NCBI GenBank assembly: GCA_903901335.1
Contig: CAIUQR010000102.1
Coordinates: 1-64,000, forward strand
Length of the DNA stretch: 64,000 nt
From: an uncultured delta proteobacterium
Lineage (GTDB): Bacteria; Desulfobacterota; Desulfobulbia; Desulfobulbales; Desulfocapsaceae
Direction of reading: 5' to 3'
A program made the position numbers and the translations under genes. The notes under the pieces are model-generated. The model worked only from the letters and a program-made list of their open reading frames with translations. It had not been told where the DNA came from and made no database searches. Below, piece after piece: positions 8,490 to 19,241 of the stretch. The stretch's first letter is position 1. Each line of letters begins with the position of its first letter.

Positions 8490-8771
8490 TCATTTTCCTC
8501 CGGCTTGGGTGATGAGATGATTCCAAAAGGGGTTGGCAAAGATCAAAATCATCGAGACGACAAAGCAGTAAATGGCTGTAGACTCAATCATCGCCAGGCC
8601 CACGAACAAGGTCCGGGTGATGGTGGCCGAGGCATCAGGTTGCTGGGCTAGCGAACTGAGTGCAGTCGAAACCGCCCGCCCTTCTCCCAGAGCAGGCGCA
8701 ACGACCCCGGCTGCGATCGTGATACCGGCGGTGAAAATCGATACCACTGCAACGATTGTCAGGTTATCCAT
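8490..8771 (-). CDS. atpE: N-ATPase c subunit, Na+-type ion-binding site
   Basis: This 93-residue protein has two membrane helices and forms the rotor ring. Helix 2 reads GLAMIESTAIY, with Glu63, Ser64, Thr65 and Tyr68 in the E-S-T-x-x-Y arrangement known to coordinate Na+ in sodium ATPases such as Ilyobacter. Helix 1 has Glu30 in GEGRA, where Ilyobacter has Gln; a second carboxylate here is a known feature of N-ATPase c subunits. This strongly suggests Na+ as the coupling ion. The polar loop is SSLAQQPDAS, where the canonical form is ARQPE. Confidence 0.93.
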   Translation of the reverse strand: MDNLTIVAVVSIFTAGITIAAGVVAPALGEGRAVSTALSSLAQQPDASATITRTLFVGLAMIESTAIYCFVVSMILIFANPFWNHLITQAGGK

Positions 8772-8802
8772 ACTTCCTCCTTATAGTGATACAGGTGTTG
8801 TT

Positions 8803-9498
8803 TCATTTTTTCGACTCAGCTTCAGGTCCGGACCTTTGATTGCCCATGGCCGCGGCAATATATACCGTGGCCAGGATGGTAAAGATATACGCCTGCACCA
8901 AACCGGTGAGCAGACCAAGTACTGTCATGATGATCGGGAAGATAAATGGCGTAATAGTGAGGAGTATCCCGATAATCATCTCCCCGCTCATCATGTTGCC
9001 GAACAGACGGACCGCCAGGGCCAGCGTACGGGTAATTTCACCAATAATATTAAAGGGCAGCATGATAAAGGTTGGTTCCATATAGGACTTGCAGTAACCG
9101 ATCGCCCCCTGATCAACAATACCGAAGAGCGGTACGGCCACAAACACACAGAGGGCAAGGGCCGCCGTCGTCGACAGCGAGCCGGTCGGCGGCTTGTAGC
9201 CGGGAATGACGGTGCAGATGTTGGCAAAGGCGACAAACAGGAAAAGTGTGCCCAGAAAGCTGAGATACCTCTGAGGTTGGCTCAGGCCAACCTCCTCGAT
9301 CTGTTTTTCAATGGTGGTAATGATGATCTCCAGGAGATTTTGCCAACGGGAACGTTTCAGCCCTGTGGAAAGCTTACTGGTAACGATTTTTGAACCGGCA
9401 GCCATGATAAACATCAAGGCCCAGGTGAAGACAATGGTGGCATTGATCTTAACAAATCCATATTGCCAGAAGATATGGTCGTCGGGACTAAGCTGCAT
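8803..9498 (-). CDS. atpB: N-ATPase a subunit
   Basis: The protein has 231 residues and five or more membrane helices. It provides the ion half-channels beside the c ring. The essential Arg is visible in LALAVRLFGNMMSGE. Other family landmarks are the PTGSLSTTAALAL helix and the final LVQAYIFTILATVYIAAA helix. It overlaps atpR by 11 bp and is followed by atpE after 31 bp. Confidence 0.93.
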   Translation of the reverse strand: MQLSPDDHIFWQYGFVKINATIVFTWALMFIMAAGSKIVTSKLSTGLKRSRWQNLLEIIITTIEKQIEEVGLSQPQRYLSFLGTLFLFVAFANICTVIPGYKPPTGSLSTTAALALCVFVAVPLFGIVDQGAIGYCKSYMEPTFIMLPFNIIGEITRTLALAVRLFGNMMSGEMIIGILLTITPFIFPIIMTVLGLLTGLVQAYIFTILATVYIAAAMGNQRSGPEAESKK

Positions 9499-9796
9499 GG
9501 CCGGTTCCCCGGGAAAGACCGCCCTGTTTTCCCATGCGGCTGAGCCACGTCACGATAAGGCGCGCCAGAATACATCCAAGAAGACAGGCAATGAGCCTCT
9601 GCCAATGACCGCCGGAAACACAATACAATCCGGCCAGGGTGATGCTCGTCCGCAGCAAGAAGCTTGCAAAGAACCACAGCGCCGGATGTTGAGACCCTAG
9701 GCCCTTCTGCACCGTCCACCAGAGGCCGCCGAAGAAAAACGCACCGAGTAGAAGGCCTCCCATAAGTGCCAGCAGCATAGTCACCGTTTCATACAT
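9488..9796 (-). CDS. atpR: N-ATPase accessory membrane protein AtpR
   Basis: The protein has 102 residues and three predicted membrane helices, beginning MYETVTMLLALMGGLLLGAF, with conserved FFGGLWWTV and RTSITLAGLY. AtpR is specific to N-ATPase operons and is thought to interact with the c subunits or to help assembly and ion specificity. ATG 9796 has AGGAG eight bases upstream and overlaps the atpQ stop by 8 bp. A longer frame to 9856 has no comparable ribosome-binding site. Confidence 0.88.
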   Translation of the reverse strand: MYETVTMLLALMGGLLLGAFFFGGLWWTVQKGLGSQHPALWFFASFLLRTSITLAGLYCVSGGHWQRLIACLLGCILARLIVTWLSRMGKQGGLSRGTGHAA

Positions 9797-10127
9797 GGTT
9801 ATTCTCCTGTTCCTCACGTATTTTCCTATCTTCTTTAGCCACCCAATGCCAGGCATTGAAACAACCGGAAATCAGGCCGATCAGTAGCAGCGTGAGCGTC
9901 CAGGAATGGCTGCCCGGATAGCGTTTATCCAACCAGATACCGAGCGCCGCCCCCAGGAGGGTCGGAACGGCTACAGACCAGCCGACCAGTCCCATCATAC
10001 CCAGGCCATACCATATGGTACGCGAAATATGGCGCTGTGCTCTGAGCTTACGCGAGGCCTTGTCGCCGACCTGGCGACTGAAGACCGCATGATTTTTCTC
10101 CTTCTTTTCCTGCAGTTTTTCAACCAT
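9789..10127 (-). CDS. atpQ: N-ATPase accessory membrane protein AtpQ (AtpI-like)
   Basis: The protein has 112 residues: a basic N-terminus, then two membrane helices (MGLVGWSVAVPTLLGAALGIWLDKRYP and LTLLLIGLISGCFNAWHWV). The G-x-x-L-G-x-W-L-D-K motif between the helices is typical of the AtpI/ATPase_gene1 family. In N-ATPase operons this gene, AtpQ, sits between atpC and atpR, as here. ATG 10127 overlaps the atpC stop by 8 bp and has GGGG upstream. A role in c-ring assembly or Mg2+/Ca2+ handling has been proposed for the family. Confidence 0.87.
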   Translation of the reverse strand: MVEKLQEKKEKNHAVFSRQVGDKASRKLRAQRHISRTIWYGLGMMGLVGWSVAVPTLLGAALGIWLDKRYPGSHSWTLTLLLIGLISGCFNAWHWVAKEDRKIREEQENNHV

Positions 10128-10524
10128 GCTGAGTCCCCACAAAACGGCGGATGAAAACGCTCTCCATTTTTGCCAGCGCCAAACGGACACTCTGCTCCTG
10201 TTCATCAAGATTGCGAAATTCCCGATCAACGGCCGCGTGCAGAAGGCCAAGATCGTCTCCGCCAATGGCGTTACGCACAGAGACCAGCACATCCCGGCCT
10301 CTCTTGACCAGCACTCCTTCATCTACCGCCACATAGACCTCACCGTCCTCTTCGGTCTCAAAGAGCAAAATTCCGGGTACGAGCGCGGCGACGCAGTCGA
10401 GTCGGCGGGGCAAAATCCCAAACGACCCTGCAGAGGTCTCGGCTACGATACGCAAGACCCCGATCTTCTCGGCAAAGATCTGGAAGGGCAAGAAAATCTT
10501 CAGTTGCATAGAGAGTGTTTCCAT
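10120..10524 (-). CDS. atpC: N-ATPase epsilon subunit
   Basis: The protein has about 134 residues and corresponds to the N-terminal beta-sandwich of epsilon plus one C-terminal helix. Visible landmarks are QLKIFLPFQIF, ETSAGSFGILPRRLDCVAAL (canonical G-x-x-G-I-L-P-x-H) and VAVDEGVLVKRG. ATG 10524 has GAGG about six bases upstream. Epsilon links gamma to the c ring and modulates ATP hydrolysis. In N-ATPases the second position of atpC, right after atpD, is diagnostic. Confidence 0.9.
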   Translation of the reverse strand: METLSMQLKIFLPFQIFAEKIGVLRIVAETSAGSFGILPRRLDCVAALVPGILLFETEEDGEVYVAVDEGVLVKRGRDVLVSVRNAIGGDDLGLLHAAVDREFRNLDEQEQSVRLALAKMESVFIRRFVGTQHG

Positions 10525-10574
10525 GTCCGACCTCAGGGTTTGATTCCAGCCAGGAGTCATCCCCAAAATAGCTT

Positions 10575-12559
<1,985 letters not shown>

Positions 12560-14002
12560 TTGAAGAAGAAAATTTTAGTAGCGAATCGAGGTGAGATCGC
12601 CATTCGATTGATACGAGCTATCCAGGAACTGGACCATGAGGCGGTGGCGGTCTACGAAACACCGGACCAGAGATCACGGCATATCAGAATAGCCAATGAG
12701 GCTGTTCTTCTGGGCGACGGACCACGCTGCGACTATCTCAATATCGATAAGATAATTAAAGCGGCAAAAAGATCCGGATGCTGCGCAATCCACCCCGGAT
12801 ATGGATTTCTGGCCGAGAATCCCTTCTTTGCCAAGGCCTGTGAAACCTCAGGGCTCATCTTTATAGGCCCATCGTCAAAGACAATCTATGATCTGGGCAA
12901 CAAGGTCATCGCCAGGAAGATCATGGCAGACGCCGGGATCCCGATGGTTCCGGGAACCGAGAACCTGCCGCAGGGCCGCGAGGGTATCGAAAAGGCATTG
13001 GCCTTCGCTGCGCAGTATAAGTATCCCCTCATGCTGAAGGCGACTTCGGGAGGTGGCGGCAGAGGAATCCGGTTGGTCGAGTCCGATGCCCAGATGAAGG
13101 CTGAGATCCCGGTTGCCCGGGCAGAGGCCCTGGCCGCCTTCAATGACGATTCCGTCTACCTGGAAAAAGTCGTTATCAATCCCAAACATGTTGAGGTGCA
13201 GATCCTGGCCGATCAGTTTGGACATACTGTCCATTTGGGCACACGTGACTGCTCCATACAGCGCCGGAATCAGAAACTCATCGAGATTGCCCCGTCGATG
13301 ATTCAAAATAAAGAGCTTCTTGACGAGATCTGCAAAACCGCAGTCAAGGCGGCAAAAGCGGCCAACTACGTCAATGCAGGCACTGTTGAGTTTTTGATTG
13401 ATCACAACTTTAACTATTATTTCATGGAGATCAACACCCGCGTCCAGGTGGAGCATACCGTCACCGAGATGATCACCGGCATAGACATTGTCCGCAATCA
13501 GATCCAGCTCGCCTTCGGAAATCCGCTGCCCTTTTCTCAGGAGGATGTGCAGATCAGGGGCCATGCGATTGAAGTCCGTATCAATGCCGAGGATCCGAAA
13601 AATAATTTCATGCCCGAGGGCGGCAAAAAGGTGTCGGTCTATCGTTCGACCGGTGGCTTCGGTGTTCGTCTGGACGGCTTTGTTTACCAGGGGTATATCA
13701 TTCCGGAGGTCTATGATTCCCTACTCGTAAAACTGACGGTCCACGGATTCACCTGGACCGAGACAGTGAGCAGATTGCACCGCTGTCTGGAAAATTTTGT
13801 CATTGCCGGTCCGAAAACAACGATTCCTTTCTACAAGAACATCGTCCAGGACAAGGATTTTATCAGTGGATCGTTCGACACCTCCTATCTTGAAAAGCAT
13901 CCCCATCTCTTCCTCTATGATGAGGATGCCAGCGAAGCAGGAAAACTTGCCAAGCTGATAGCCGAAATTCACTACAGGAAAAGAAATCCATTTGCAATAT
14001 GA
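12560..14002 (+). CDS. Biotin carboxylase subunit of a two-subunit 2-oxoacid (pyruvate) carboxylase
   Basis: The protein has 480 residues, slightly longer than AccC (about 450). It carboxylates biotin using ATP and bicarbonate. Domains in order are the biotin carboxylase N-domain (KILVANRGEIAIRLIRA), ATP-grasp with the Gly-rich loop TSGGGGRGIRLV, the NTRVQVEHTVTEM motif, and the C-domain with AIEVRINAEDP. Translation starts at TTG 12560 behind GAGGAG. It is followed after 72 bp by a carboxyltransferase/biotinyl protein, the PycA-PycB arrangement of methanogens and some anaerobes. AccC for fatty-acid synthesis is less likely because AccB is not adjacent. Confidence 0.85.
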   Translation: MKKKILVANRGEIAIRLIRAIQELDHEAVAVYETPDQRSRHIRIANEAVLLGDGPRCDYLNIDKIIKAAKRSGCCAIHPGYGFLAENPFFAKACETSGLIFIGPSSKTIYDLGNKVIARKIMADAGIPMVPGTENLPQGREGIEKALAFAAQYKYPLMLKATSGGGGRGIRLVESDAQMKAEIPVARAEALAAFNDDSVYLEKVVINPKHVEVQILADQFGHTVHLGTRDCSIQRRNQKLIEIAPSMIQNKELLDEICKTAVKAAKAANYVNAGTVEFLIDHNFNYYFMEINTRVQVEHTVTEMITGIDIVRNQIQLAFGNPLPFSQEDVQIRGHAIEVRINAEDPKNNFMPEGGKKVSVYRSTGGFGVRLDGFVYQGYIIPEVYDSLLVKLTVHGFTWTETVSRLHRCLENFVIAGPKTTIPFYKNIVQDKDFISGSFDTSYLEKHPHLFLYDEDASEAGKLAKLIAEIHYRKRNPFAI

Positions 14003-14074
14003 ACCGTTCATTTTTAATCAAAAAATCTGGACTGAAAGAGCAATCAGTCATCTGCAACTGAATAAGGATCTACT

Positions 14075-15982
14075 ATGACAAGAATTTTCCATGGCATGCC
14101 CGTTTCGGAAGTATTAAATACCCTGCGGCAGGCAAACGGCTACTACATAACAAACACGGCCCGGGACCTCTCGCAATCCGATTTCAAAAATCGGATTCTG
14201 CTCCATACCGACCTCCTGGCGGCCCGCGCAAGAGAGAAGGCCGGATATTTTTCCCTGGAGATTACAGGAGGCGCCTCAGTTCATGTCGATATCCTGCGAA
14301 AACAGGTGAACCCCTTCACAAAACTGAAGGTCCTGCGGGAAAAAATGCCCCAGACCATGTTTCAGACCCTCTGTCGTGGGGTCAACCTCTTCGGGTATCG
14401 ACCCTATCCTCAGAATGTGATCCGCTTTACGGTCCGGGAATTTGCGAAATATGTCGATGTCTGGCGAACATTCGATTTCATGAATCATATCGAAAATATG
14501 CGGCCTGTCTTTGAAGAGGTGGCAGCGGCTGAAAAGATCAATGAGCCCTGCATCTGCTTTTCAACGGGTCCCGAACATACGAATGCGTTTTATGTGGGCA
14601 AGGTCAAGGAAATCATCGCGGTCACCGGAGGCGAGATCATCCTCTGCATCAAAAACCATGGCGGTCTCGGAACCCCCAAGAGAATCGGAGAACTGGTGCA
14701 TGCCATCAAACAGAGCTACCCGGACCTGCCGATCCACTATCATGGGCATAATACCGACGGTAACGATGTCGGCCGGATAACCGAGGCCGTCATCAACGGT
14801 GCCACCATTGTCGATGCTGCCGATTTTTCCTTTACCGGTTATTATGGGCCGCCGCCGGTTTTGAGCGTCATTCAGACCCTGAAAGAACTTGGGCATACGG
14901 CCATCTGCATCGACGAGGAGGCCATCATCGAGACCTCTGATGCCATTCGTGACGAACGGAAACATTACGACCAGTTCGAGTCCCAGATCAAAGGCTTCCA
15001 GCCGACGGTCCAGATCCATAAATTGCCCGGAGGCGCGATGGGCTCGAGCCTTGAACAGGCTTCCAAAGGAAATTTTCTCGACAAGATGCCGGATATTCTC
15101 CACAAAGAACTCCCGAGAGTTCAGAAGGAGCTCGGCAACTGGTGGTCGGTAACACCTGGATCACAGATCCTCTGGACCACCGCCGTTTCCAATGTCCTCG
15201 GAGGGGAGCGCTATGGAAATCCTTCCGGCGACCTGCGCAATCTCCTCCTGGGGAAATACGGCCCCTTTCCCTTTTACAAACCGGAAGAGTGGATCTTCGA
15301 AAAAGTGCTGGGGGAAAACTGGCAACAGATCCTTGAAGAAGAAGGTGGAATAGAGGTTATTGAAGATATGGATCTGGCGCACGAACGATATGCGCTGGCC
15401 GAAAAGATAGGTATTGAACCCACGGACCAGCAACTGGTCCTCTACCTCCAGCACCCGAATGATGCAGTAGAGTTCTTGAAGTTTGAAGAGCAGTATGGGC
15501 AGGTTTATGTTTTGCCTCCTTCAATCTTCTTTCGCCAGGGAGGATTTGAAATCGGCGAGGTCCTGCATTTCCAGGATCATAACGGCAAAGAACATATGAT
15601 TGAAATCGGTCCTTCTCCTGTCATCGATACTGGAGAGACCAATGTCTATTTGAATGTCGATCACCATCAGAGCATCTTCAACTTCCAGCCGGAAGTCCTC
15701 GGTGGCGGGCAGGGCAAGGCGGCAATCCTCAGCAAGGAAGAGATCCTCGACCTGGCCATGGCCGGCGATATGCGTTCACCCTTTGCCGGCAATATCGTTG
15801 AAATATCCGTCAAGGAAGGTCAGGAAATCCTGATCGGCGATCGGATTGCCATCATGGAAGCGATGAAAATGCAGACGCCCATCCTGAGCAAGATCGACGG
15901 TATCGTCACCTGGATTTCCGCAAAAGCCGGCGATTCTTTGCAGCCTGGGGATAAGATTCTGAAGGTTGACAAGAACGAATAA
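14075..15982 (+). CDS. Carboxyltransferase/biotin-carrier subunit (PycB/OadA-like, divergent)
   Basis: The protein has 635 residues. The N-terminal part is a carboxyltransferase TIM barrel (roughly 25-290), followed by the conserved PYC/OADA domain and a C-terminal biotinyl domain with MEAMKM, where Lys598 is the likely biotin site. The metal-site pattern is kept but altered. RD-x-x-QS is present (Asp31, Gln34), while the usual IKDMAG reads IKNHGG and the usual H-x-H-D-T-S-G reads HGHNTDG. The expected product with pyruvate is oxaloacetate, feeding succinate metabolism with the nearby fumarate reductase. The two Asp-to-Asn changes leave the true 2-oxoacid substrate, and carboxylase versus decarboxylase direction, open. 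Confidence 0.8.
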   Translation: MTRIFHGMPVSEVLNTLRQANGYYITNTARDLSQSDFKNRILLHTDLLAARAREKAGYFSLEITGGASVHVDILRKQVNPFTKLKVLREKMPQTMFQTLCRGVNLFGYRPYPQNVIRFTVREFAKYVDVWRTFDFMNHIENMRPVFEEVAAAEKINEPCICFSTGPEHTNAFYVGKVKEIIAVTGGEIILCIKNHGGLGTPKRIGELVHAIKQSYPDLPIHYHGHNTDGNDVGRITEAVINGATIVDAADFSFTGYYGPPPVLSVIQTLKELGHTAICIDEEAIIETSDAIRDERKHYDQFESQIKGFQPTVQIHKLPGGAMGSSLEQASKGNFLDKMPDILHKELPRVQKELGNWWSVTPGSQILWTTAVSNVLGGERYGNPSGDLRNLLLGKYGPFPFYKPEEWIFEKVLGENWQQILEEEGGIEVIEDMDLAHERYALAEKIGIEPTDQQLVLYLQHPNDAVEFLKFEEQYGQVYVLPPSIFFRQGGFEIGEVLHFQDHNGKEHMIEIGPSPVIDTGETNVYLNVDHHQSIFNFQPEVLGGGQGKAAILSKEEILDLAMAGDMRSPFAGNIVEISVKEGQEILIGDRIAIMEAMKMQTPILSKIDGIVTWISAKAGDSLQPGDKILKVDKNE

Positions 15983-15990
15983 CAGGAACC

Positions 15991-16040
15991 GCATACGACT
16001 CTTGAGGACGCGGAGAGAAGGCGCCTCAAGAGTTGTATGC
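15991..16040. terminator. Long inverted repeat between convergent genes (possible bidirectional terminator)
   Basis: Bases 15991-16007 pair with 16024-16040 to form a 17-bp stem with one G-T pair and a 16-nt loop. It sits between the convergent carboxyltransferase and DUF445 genes. Neither side has a T-run, so it is not a textbook rho-independent terminator, but position and stability fit transcript end protection. Confidence 0.5.
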
Positions 16041-16071
16041 CGAATGGTACTGCCGCTGCACGGAAAGGAAC

Positions 16072-17676
16072 CTAGAGCAGGAGCAGATTAAAGCAGCCGA
16101 TAATAAAGCCAAGCAACGCGCCAAAAAGATTAATATATTTAAAATTCTCCTCCATAATGGAGAGCAGAAGTCTTTCCAGACTCAACAGGTCTAAAGAATC
16201 CACCTTTTCGGCAATGATCGACCTGATATTGAGAGAGGAAACCAGCCCGGGGACCTCGGTTGCCAGCATCGCAGATGCCATTTTCCGGATAGAGAGAGAT
16301 ATTCCATCCCGAACCCCGGCGGGAAGGAGATTTGAAAGACGTCCGACCGGCCTTGAGAGAAGCCGGTGAAGCATTATCTCCATTATTGAATCAATGGCCT
16401 TAACTGTCTCTTTGGAACGCAACAGGGAGAGTCCTTCCTCTTTCATCCAGGCCTTGAGTTTTTCAGTGCCTTTTTCACCAAAAAGATCATTCAGGATATT
16501 CCTTAAAGGCAGGGCGCCACCTTGAATATGGGTCTCAATATTATCACGGACCATAGACGATATGGCAGTCGTCGTCTCTTTTTCTCTGAGCACGGTCAGG
16601 ATCTGAAGAGTCAATTTATCGCTGATCCCTGAGATATTCGCCTCCCGATCATTTTTTATCAGTTGGACAAGAGGCGTCTGCAGGGAGATGAGGCACCGTT
16701 CGCGGATCATTTCAGTCACTCTGTTCCGCACATCCTCACTCTGCAGCCATGTGACGATATCCTCTTTTTTATCAACAAGATACTGGTGTATTTTCCCTTC
16801 CATGGCATCCATATTCAGAAAACCCCCGACCATGGCCGCCATCGGTCCCAGCGAGCTGATGAAATCCTGAATCCAGAGGCGGGCAGCCTGAACGATCCGA
16901 TCCCTGACAGCAGGCTCTTTTATAGAATCCGAACACTTACCGAGCAATGCAGGAATCTGCTCCTCAATTGTCTTTACAATCAGGTCCTGCATTGAAGAAG
17001 GCAATACATCATGCAGGGATTTTTCCTGGCGCATCGTCTCATGCACCTTTCGATACACAAAATCCTCCACCCACTGATCCATAGTGGAACTGACCAGCAT
17101 CCGGGAAAGACTTGTCTCTATGAATGTATACGTTTCCTGACGTTCATGTTCGGATAAAGCGGAATTCAGATCTTTTTCCAGGAACCAATCAAAATTTGCA
17201 TCTATATAGTTCTCGACTTTCCTTGAAAATTCCTCCGAACGGATAAAGGTATGCACACCCTTTTTTATCTGATAGGAAACGGCTCTGTGTGCAACATCAA
17301 AATAACTTCTGAATTTTTCGGGAATAATCTCAGGAAGAGGGCCAAGATCGCGGTGAAAAACTGCTCCTGCCCTCTCCTTGATCAATTCCAGGAGATGATC
17401 CTGGAATTTTTCTTTTTCCAATGCCTTGCCGATCTCGGCGCTGGTCAGAAGATGCTCGCCGACCATCTCCCCCATATTCAACGCGAATGTATGTCTCTTC
17501 GAAGGAATGACACCTGGTGTCATCGGCACCCTGATTCCGAGGATACGCCAGGCTTTCAGCGGCCTGAACAGCATCCGTATGGCAATCTTATTGGTCAGGT
17601 ATCCGATGAATGCCCCAATACAAGGAGGGCCCATATAGCTCACGTAAGGACTGATGGTATCTATAATTACCGACAT
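16072..17676 (-). CDS. DUF445 family membrane-anchored protein
   Basis: The protein has 534 residues. The N-terminus contains the DUF445 signature GAFIGYLTNKIAIRMLF, then RVPMTPGVIPSKR and GEMVGEHLL. The middle is long, helical and charged. A final hydrophobic segment (FGALLGFIIGCFNLLLL) closes the protein, so it is anchored by both ends. The molecular role of the family is not known. The start codon overlaps the upstream phosphatase gene by 10 bp, implying co-translation. Confidence 0.85.
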   Translation of the reverse strand: MSVIIDTISPYVSYMGPPCIGAFIGYLTNKIAIRMLFRPLKAWRILGIRVPMTPGVIPSKRHTFALNMGEMVGEHLLTSAEIGKALEKEKFQDHLLELIKERAGAVFHRDLGPLPEIIPEKFRSYFDVAHRAVSYQIKKGVHTFIRSEEFSRKVENYIDANFDWFLEKDLNSALSEHERQETYTFIETSLSRMLVSSTMDQWVEDFVYRKVHETMRQEKSLHDVLPSSMQDLIVKTIEEQIPALLGKCSDSIKEPAVRDRIVQAARLWIQDFISSLGPMAAMVGGFLNMDAMEGKIHQYLVDKKEDIVTWLQSEDVRNRVTEMIRERCLISLQTPLVQLIKNDREANISGISDKLTLQILTVLREKETTTAISSMVRDNIETHIQGGALPLRNILNDLFGEKGTEKLKAWMKEEGLSLLRSKETVKAIDSIMEIMLHRLLSRPVGRLSNLLPAGVRDGISLSIRKMASAMLATEVPGLVSSLNIRSIIAEKVDSLDLLSLERLLLSIMEENFKYINLFGALLGFIIGCFNLLLL

Positions 17677-18317
17677 AGCTGCACGATCTCCTCCGGAGTG
17701 CCGACGATAAAATCAGCCCCGTTTGCTTTAAGTTCATCAATCCCGCGAAAACCCCATAAGACACCTGCTGTCTTCATACCGGCTCGCTTTCCTGTCTGCA
17801 TGTCGGTTGCCGTATCCCCCACATACAGGATATGTTCCGGCAGCAACCCCAGTTTTTCAGCGATGATCAAAGCACCCTTCGGATCCGGTTTCTTCGGAAT
17901 ATCGTCACACTGTCCCCGGACATAATCAAACCAGTCTGCAGGGAAAAACTTTTTTACGCACATCCTTGTAAACTCATCCGGTTTATTAGAAAGAATCGCC
18001 AATCTCTGCCCCATAATGCGTAAATCCGTAAGCATTATCTCAACCCCCTGATAAGGACGAGTCTTGTCAGCCCAATGAGTAGAATAGATTTTTTTGAAGA
18101 TATTTTCACATTCTGCAATCTGTTTTTCGGAACTTTTTTCCGGCATGATTCTTTCGATAAGGGTTCGCATGCCGTCACCGACAAAATATCTAAAGGAATC
18201 TGTCGGATGAACGGGAAAATGAAGGCTCTTCAGCGAGGAATTTGCGCTTTCAGCCAGATCATCCAGCGTGTTAAGGAGGGTTCCGTCAAGATCAAAAAGA
18301 ACGGCTTTGAATCTCAT
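17667..18317 (-). CDS. HAD-superfamily phosphatase, phosphoglycolate phosphatase-like
   Basis: The protein has about 216 residues. HAD motif I is FDLDGTLLNT near the N-terminus, motif II is LAILSNK, and motif III/IV is KKPDPKGAL plus YVGDTATDMQTGKRAGM. The cap domain after LLNT is the C1 type seen in Gph. Gph dephosphorylates 2-phosphoglycolate, formed among other ways during DNA repair, but related enzymes (PpaX, general hydrolases) cannot be excluded. I chose ATG 18317 (MRFKAVLFDLDG); the longer frame to 18437 adds 40 residues with no homology. Confidence 0.82.
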   Translation of the reverse strand: MRFKAVLFDLDGTLLNTLDDLAESANSSLKSLHFPVHPTDSFRYFVGDGMRTLIERIMPEKSSEKQIAECENIFKKIYSTHWADKTRPYQGVEIMLTDLRIMGQRLAILSNKPDEFTRMCVKKFFPADWFDYVRGQCDDIPKKPDPKGALIIAEKLGLLPEHILYVGDTATDMQTGKRAGMKTAGVLWGFRGIDELKANGADFIVGTPEEIVQLCR

Positions 18318-18511
18318 AAGCAACAAAAACGTTGTAGTGGATTGGAGTTTTCTATGTACATGGAAAATCTTTCTCACATCATACTGAAAGACAATGTTGG
18401 AGTTTATATGGCATAAAATGCAAAAGAAATCTTCCAATTTTTTAAAAATATGGCTAAAAATGAATTATCAAGCCCTCCATCTCCTTCTCAATTCAATCCA
18501 AGGAAAAGCTT

Positions 18512-19159
18512 ATGTGGTTCGTCAGATTCGTTTCATCTTCGATTGGCAAGAAAGTGACCATGGCTCTGTCAGGGTTGATGCTGCTGCTCTTTCTCTGCAG
18601 TCATGCAGCCGGAAACGCCACCATTTACATGAGCAGGGCAGTTTTTCAGGGCTACGCCGATGAGCTGCACAGTCATCCTTTGATAGTCATCGTCTTCAGT
18701 ACAGGCTTATTCCTGGTATTTCTTGCCCATATCAGTTTGGGTTTATTGCTTTTTCTTCAAAACAGGCAGGCAGGAGCGTCACGATACACTGTTTCGACAC
18801 GGGTCGTCACCAACTCTTTAGCCTCGGAGACCATGCCGTATACCGGGCTCTGTATTCTGCTCTTTGTTCTTATTCATGTCTTCGGTTTCGCGTTTGGTCC
18901 AACAGGTGAGATGATTTCAGACACAGTAAAAAGACTTCTCGGGCATTTTTTCTACGGTCTCTTTTATCTTGTTGCCTTTGCGGCCCTTGCTCTTCACCTG
19001 AGTCATGGATTCTGGAGCATGTTACAGACCTTTGGTGTTAATCATCCGAGATATAACAAAATGATCAACAAACTGACGTATATTGTCCCTCTCTTTTTTC
19101 TCCTGCTTTTTGGGGGGATTGTTCTCTATTTTATGACAGGCAGAGGCGCATCATTTTAA
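18512..19159 (+). CDS. frdC: Fumarate reductase/succinate dehydrogenase cytochrome b subunit
   Basis: The protein has 215 residues and five membrane helices, the single-anchor diheme type (Bacillus SdhC/Wolinella FrdC). Conserved haem-ligand His candidates lie in FLCSHAAGN, FLAHISLG, VLIHVFGF and ALHLSHGFWSMLQ. It anchors FrdAB to the membrane and exchanges electrons with menaquinone. ATG 18512 follows AAGGA. It is the first gene of frdCAB, with an 82-bp gap to frdA. Both names (frd and sdh) are used, and direction cannot be told from sequence. Confidence 0.9.
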   Translation: MWFVRFVSSSIGKKVTMALSGLMLLLFLCSHAAGNATIYMSRAVFQGYADELHSHPLIVIVFSTGLFLVFLAHISLGLLLFLQNRQAGASRYTVSTRVVTNSLASETMPYTGLCILLFVLIHVFGFAFGPTGEMISDTVKRLLGHFFYGLFYLVAFAALALHLSHGFWSMLQTFGVNHPRYNKMINKLTYIVPLFFLLLFGGIVLYFMTGRGASF

Positions 19160-19241
19160 GTGTTGTTTGCGTAACCAGATGAAAATATTTCCATCGAACC
19201 GGCAGATCACTTATCTTCCAGCAGAATAAAAGGGCTTTATA

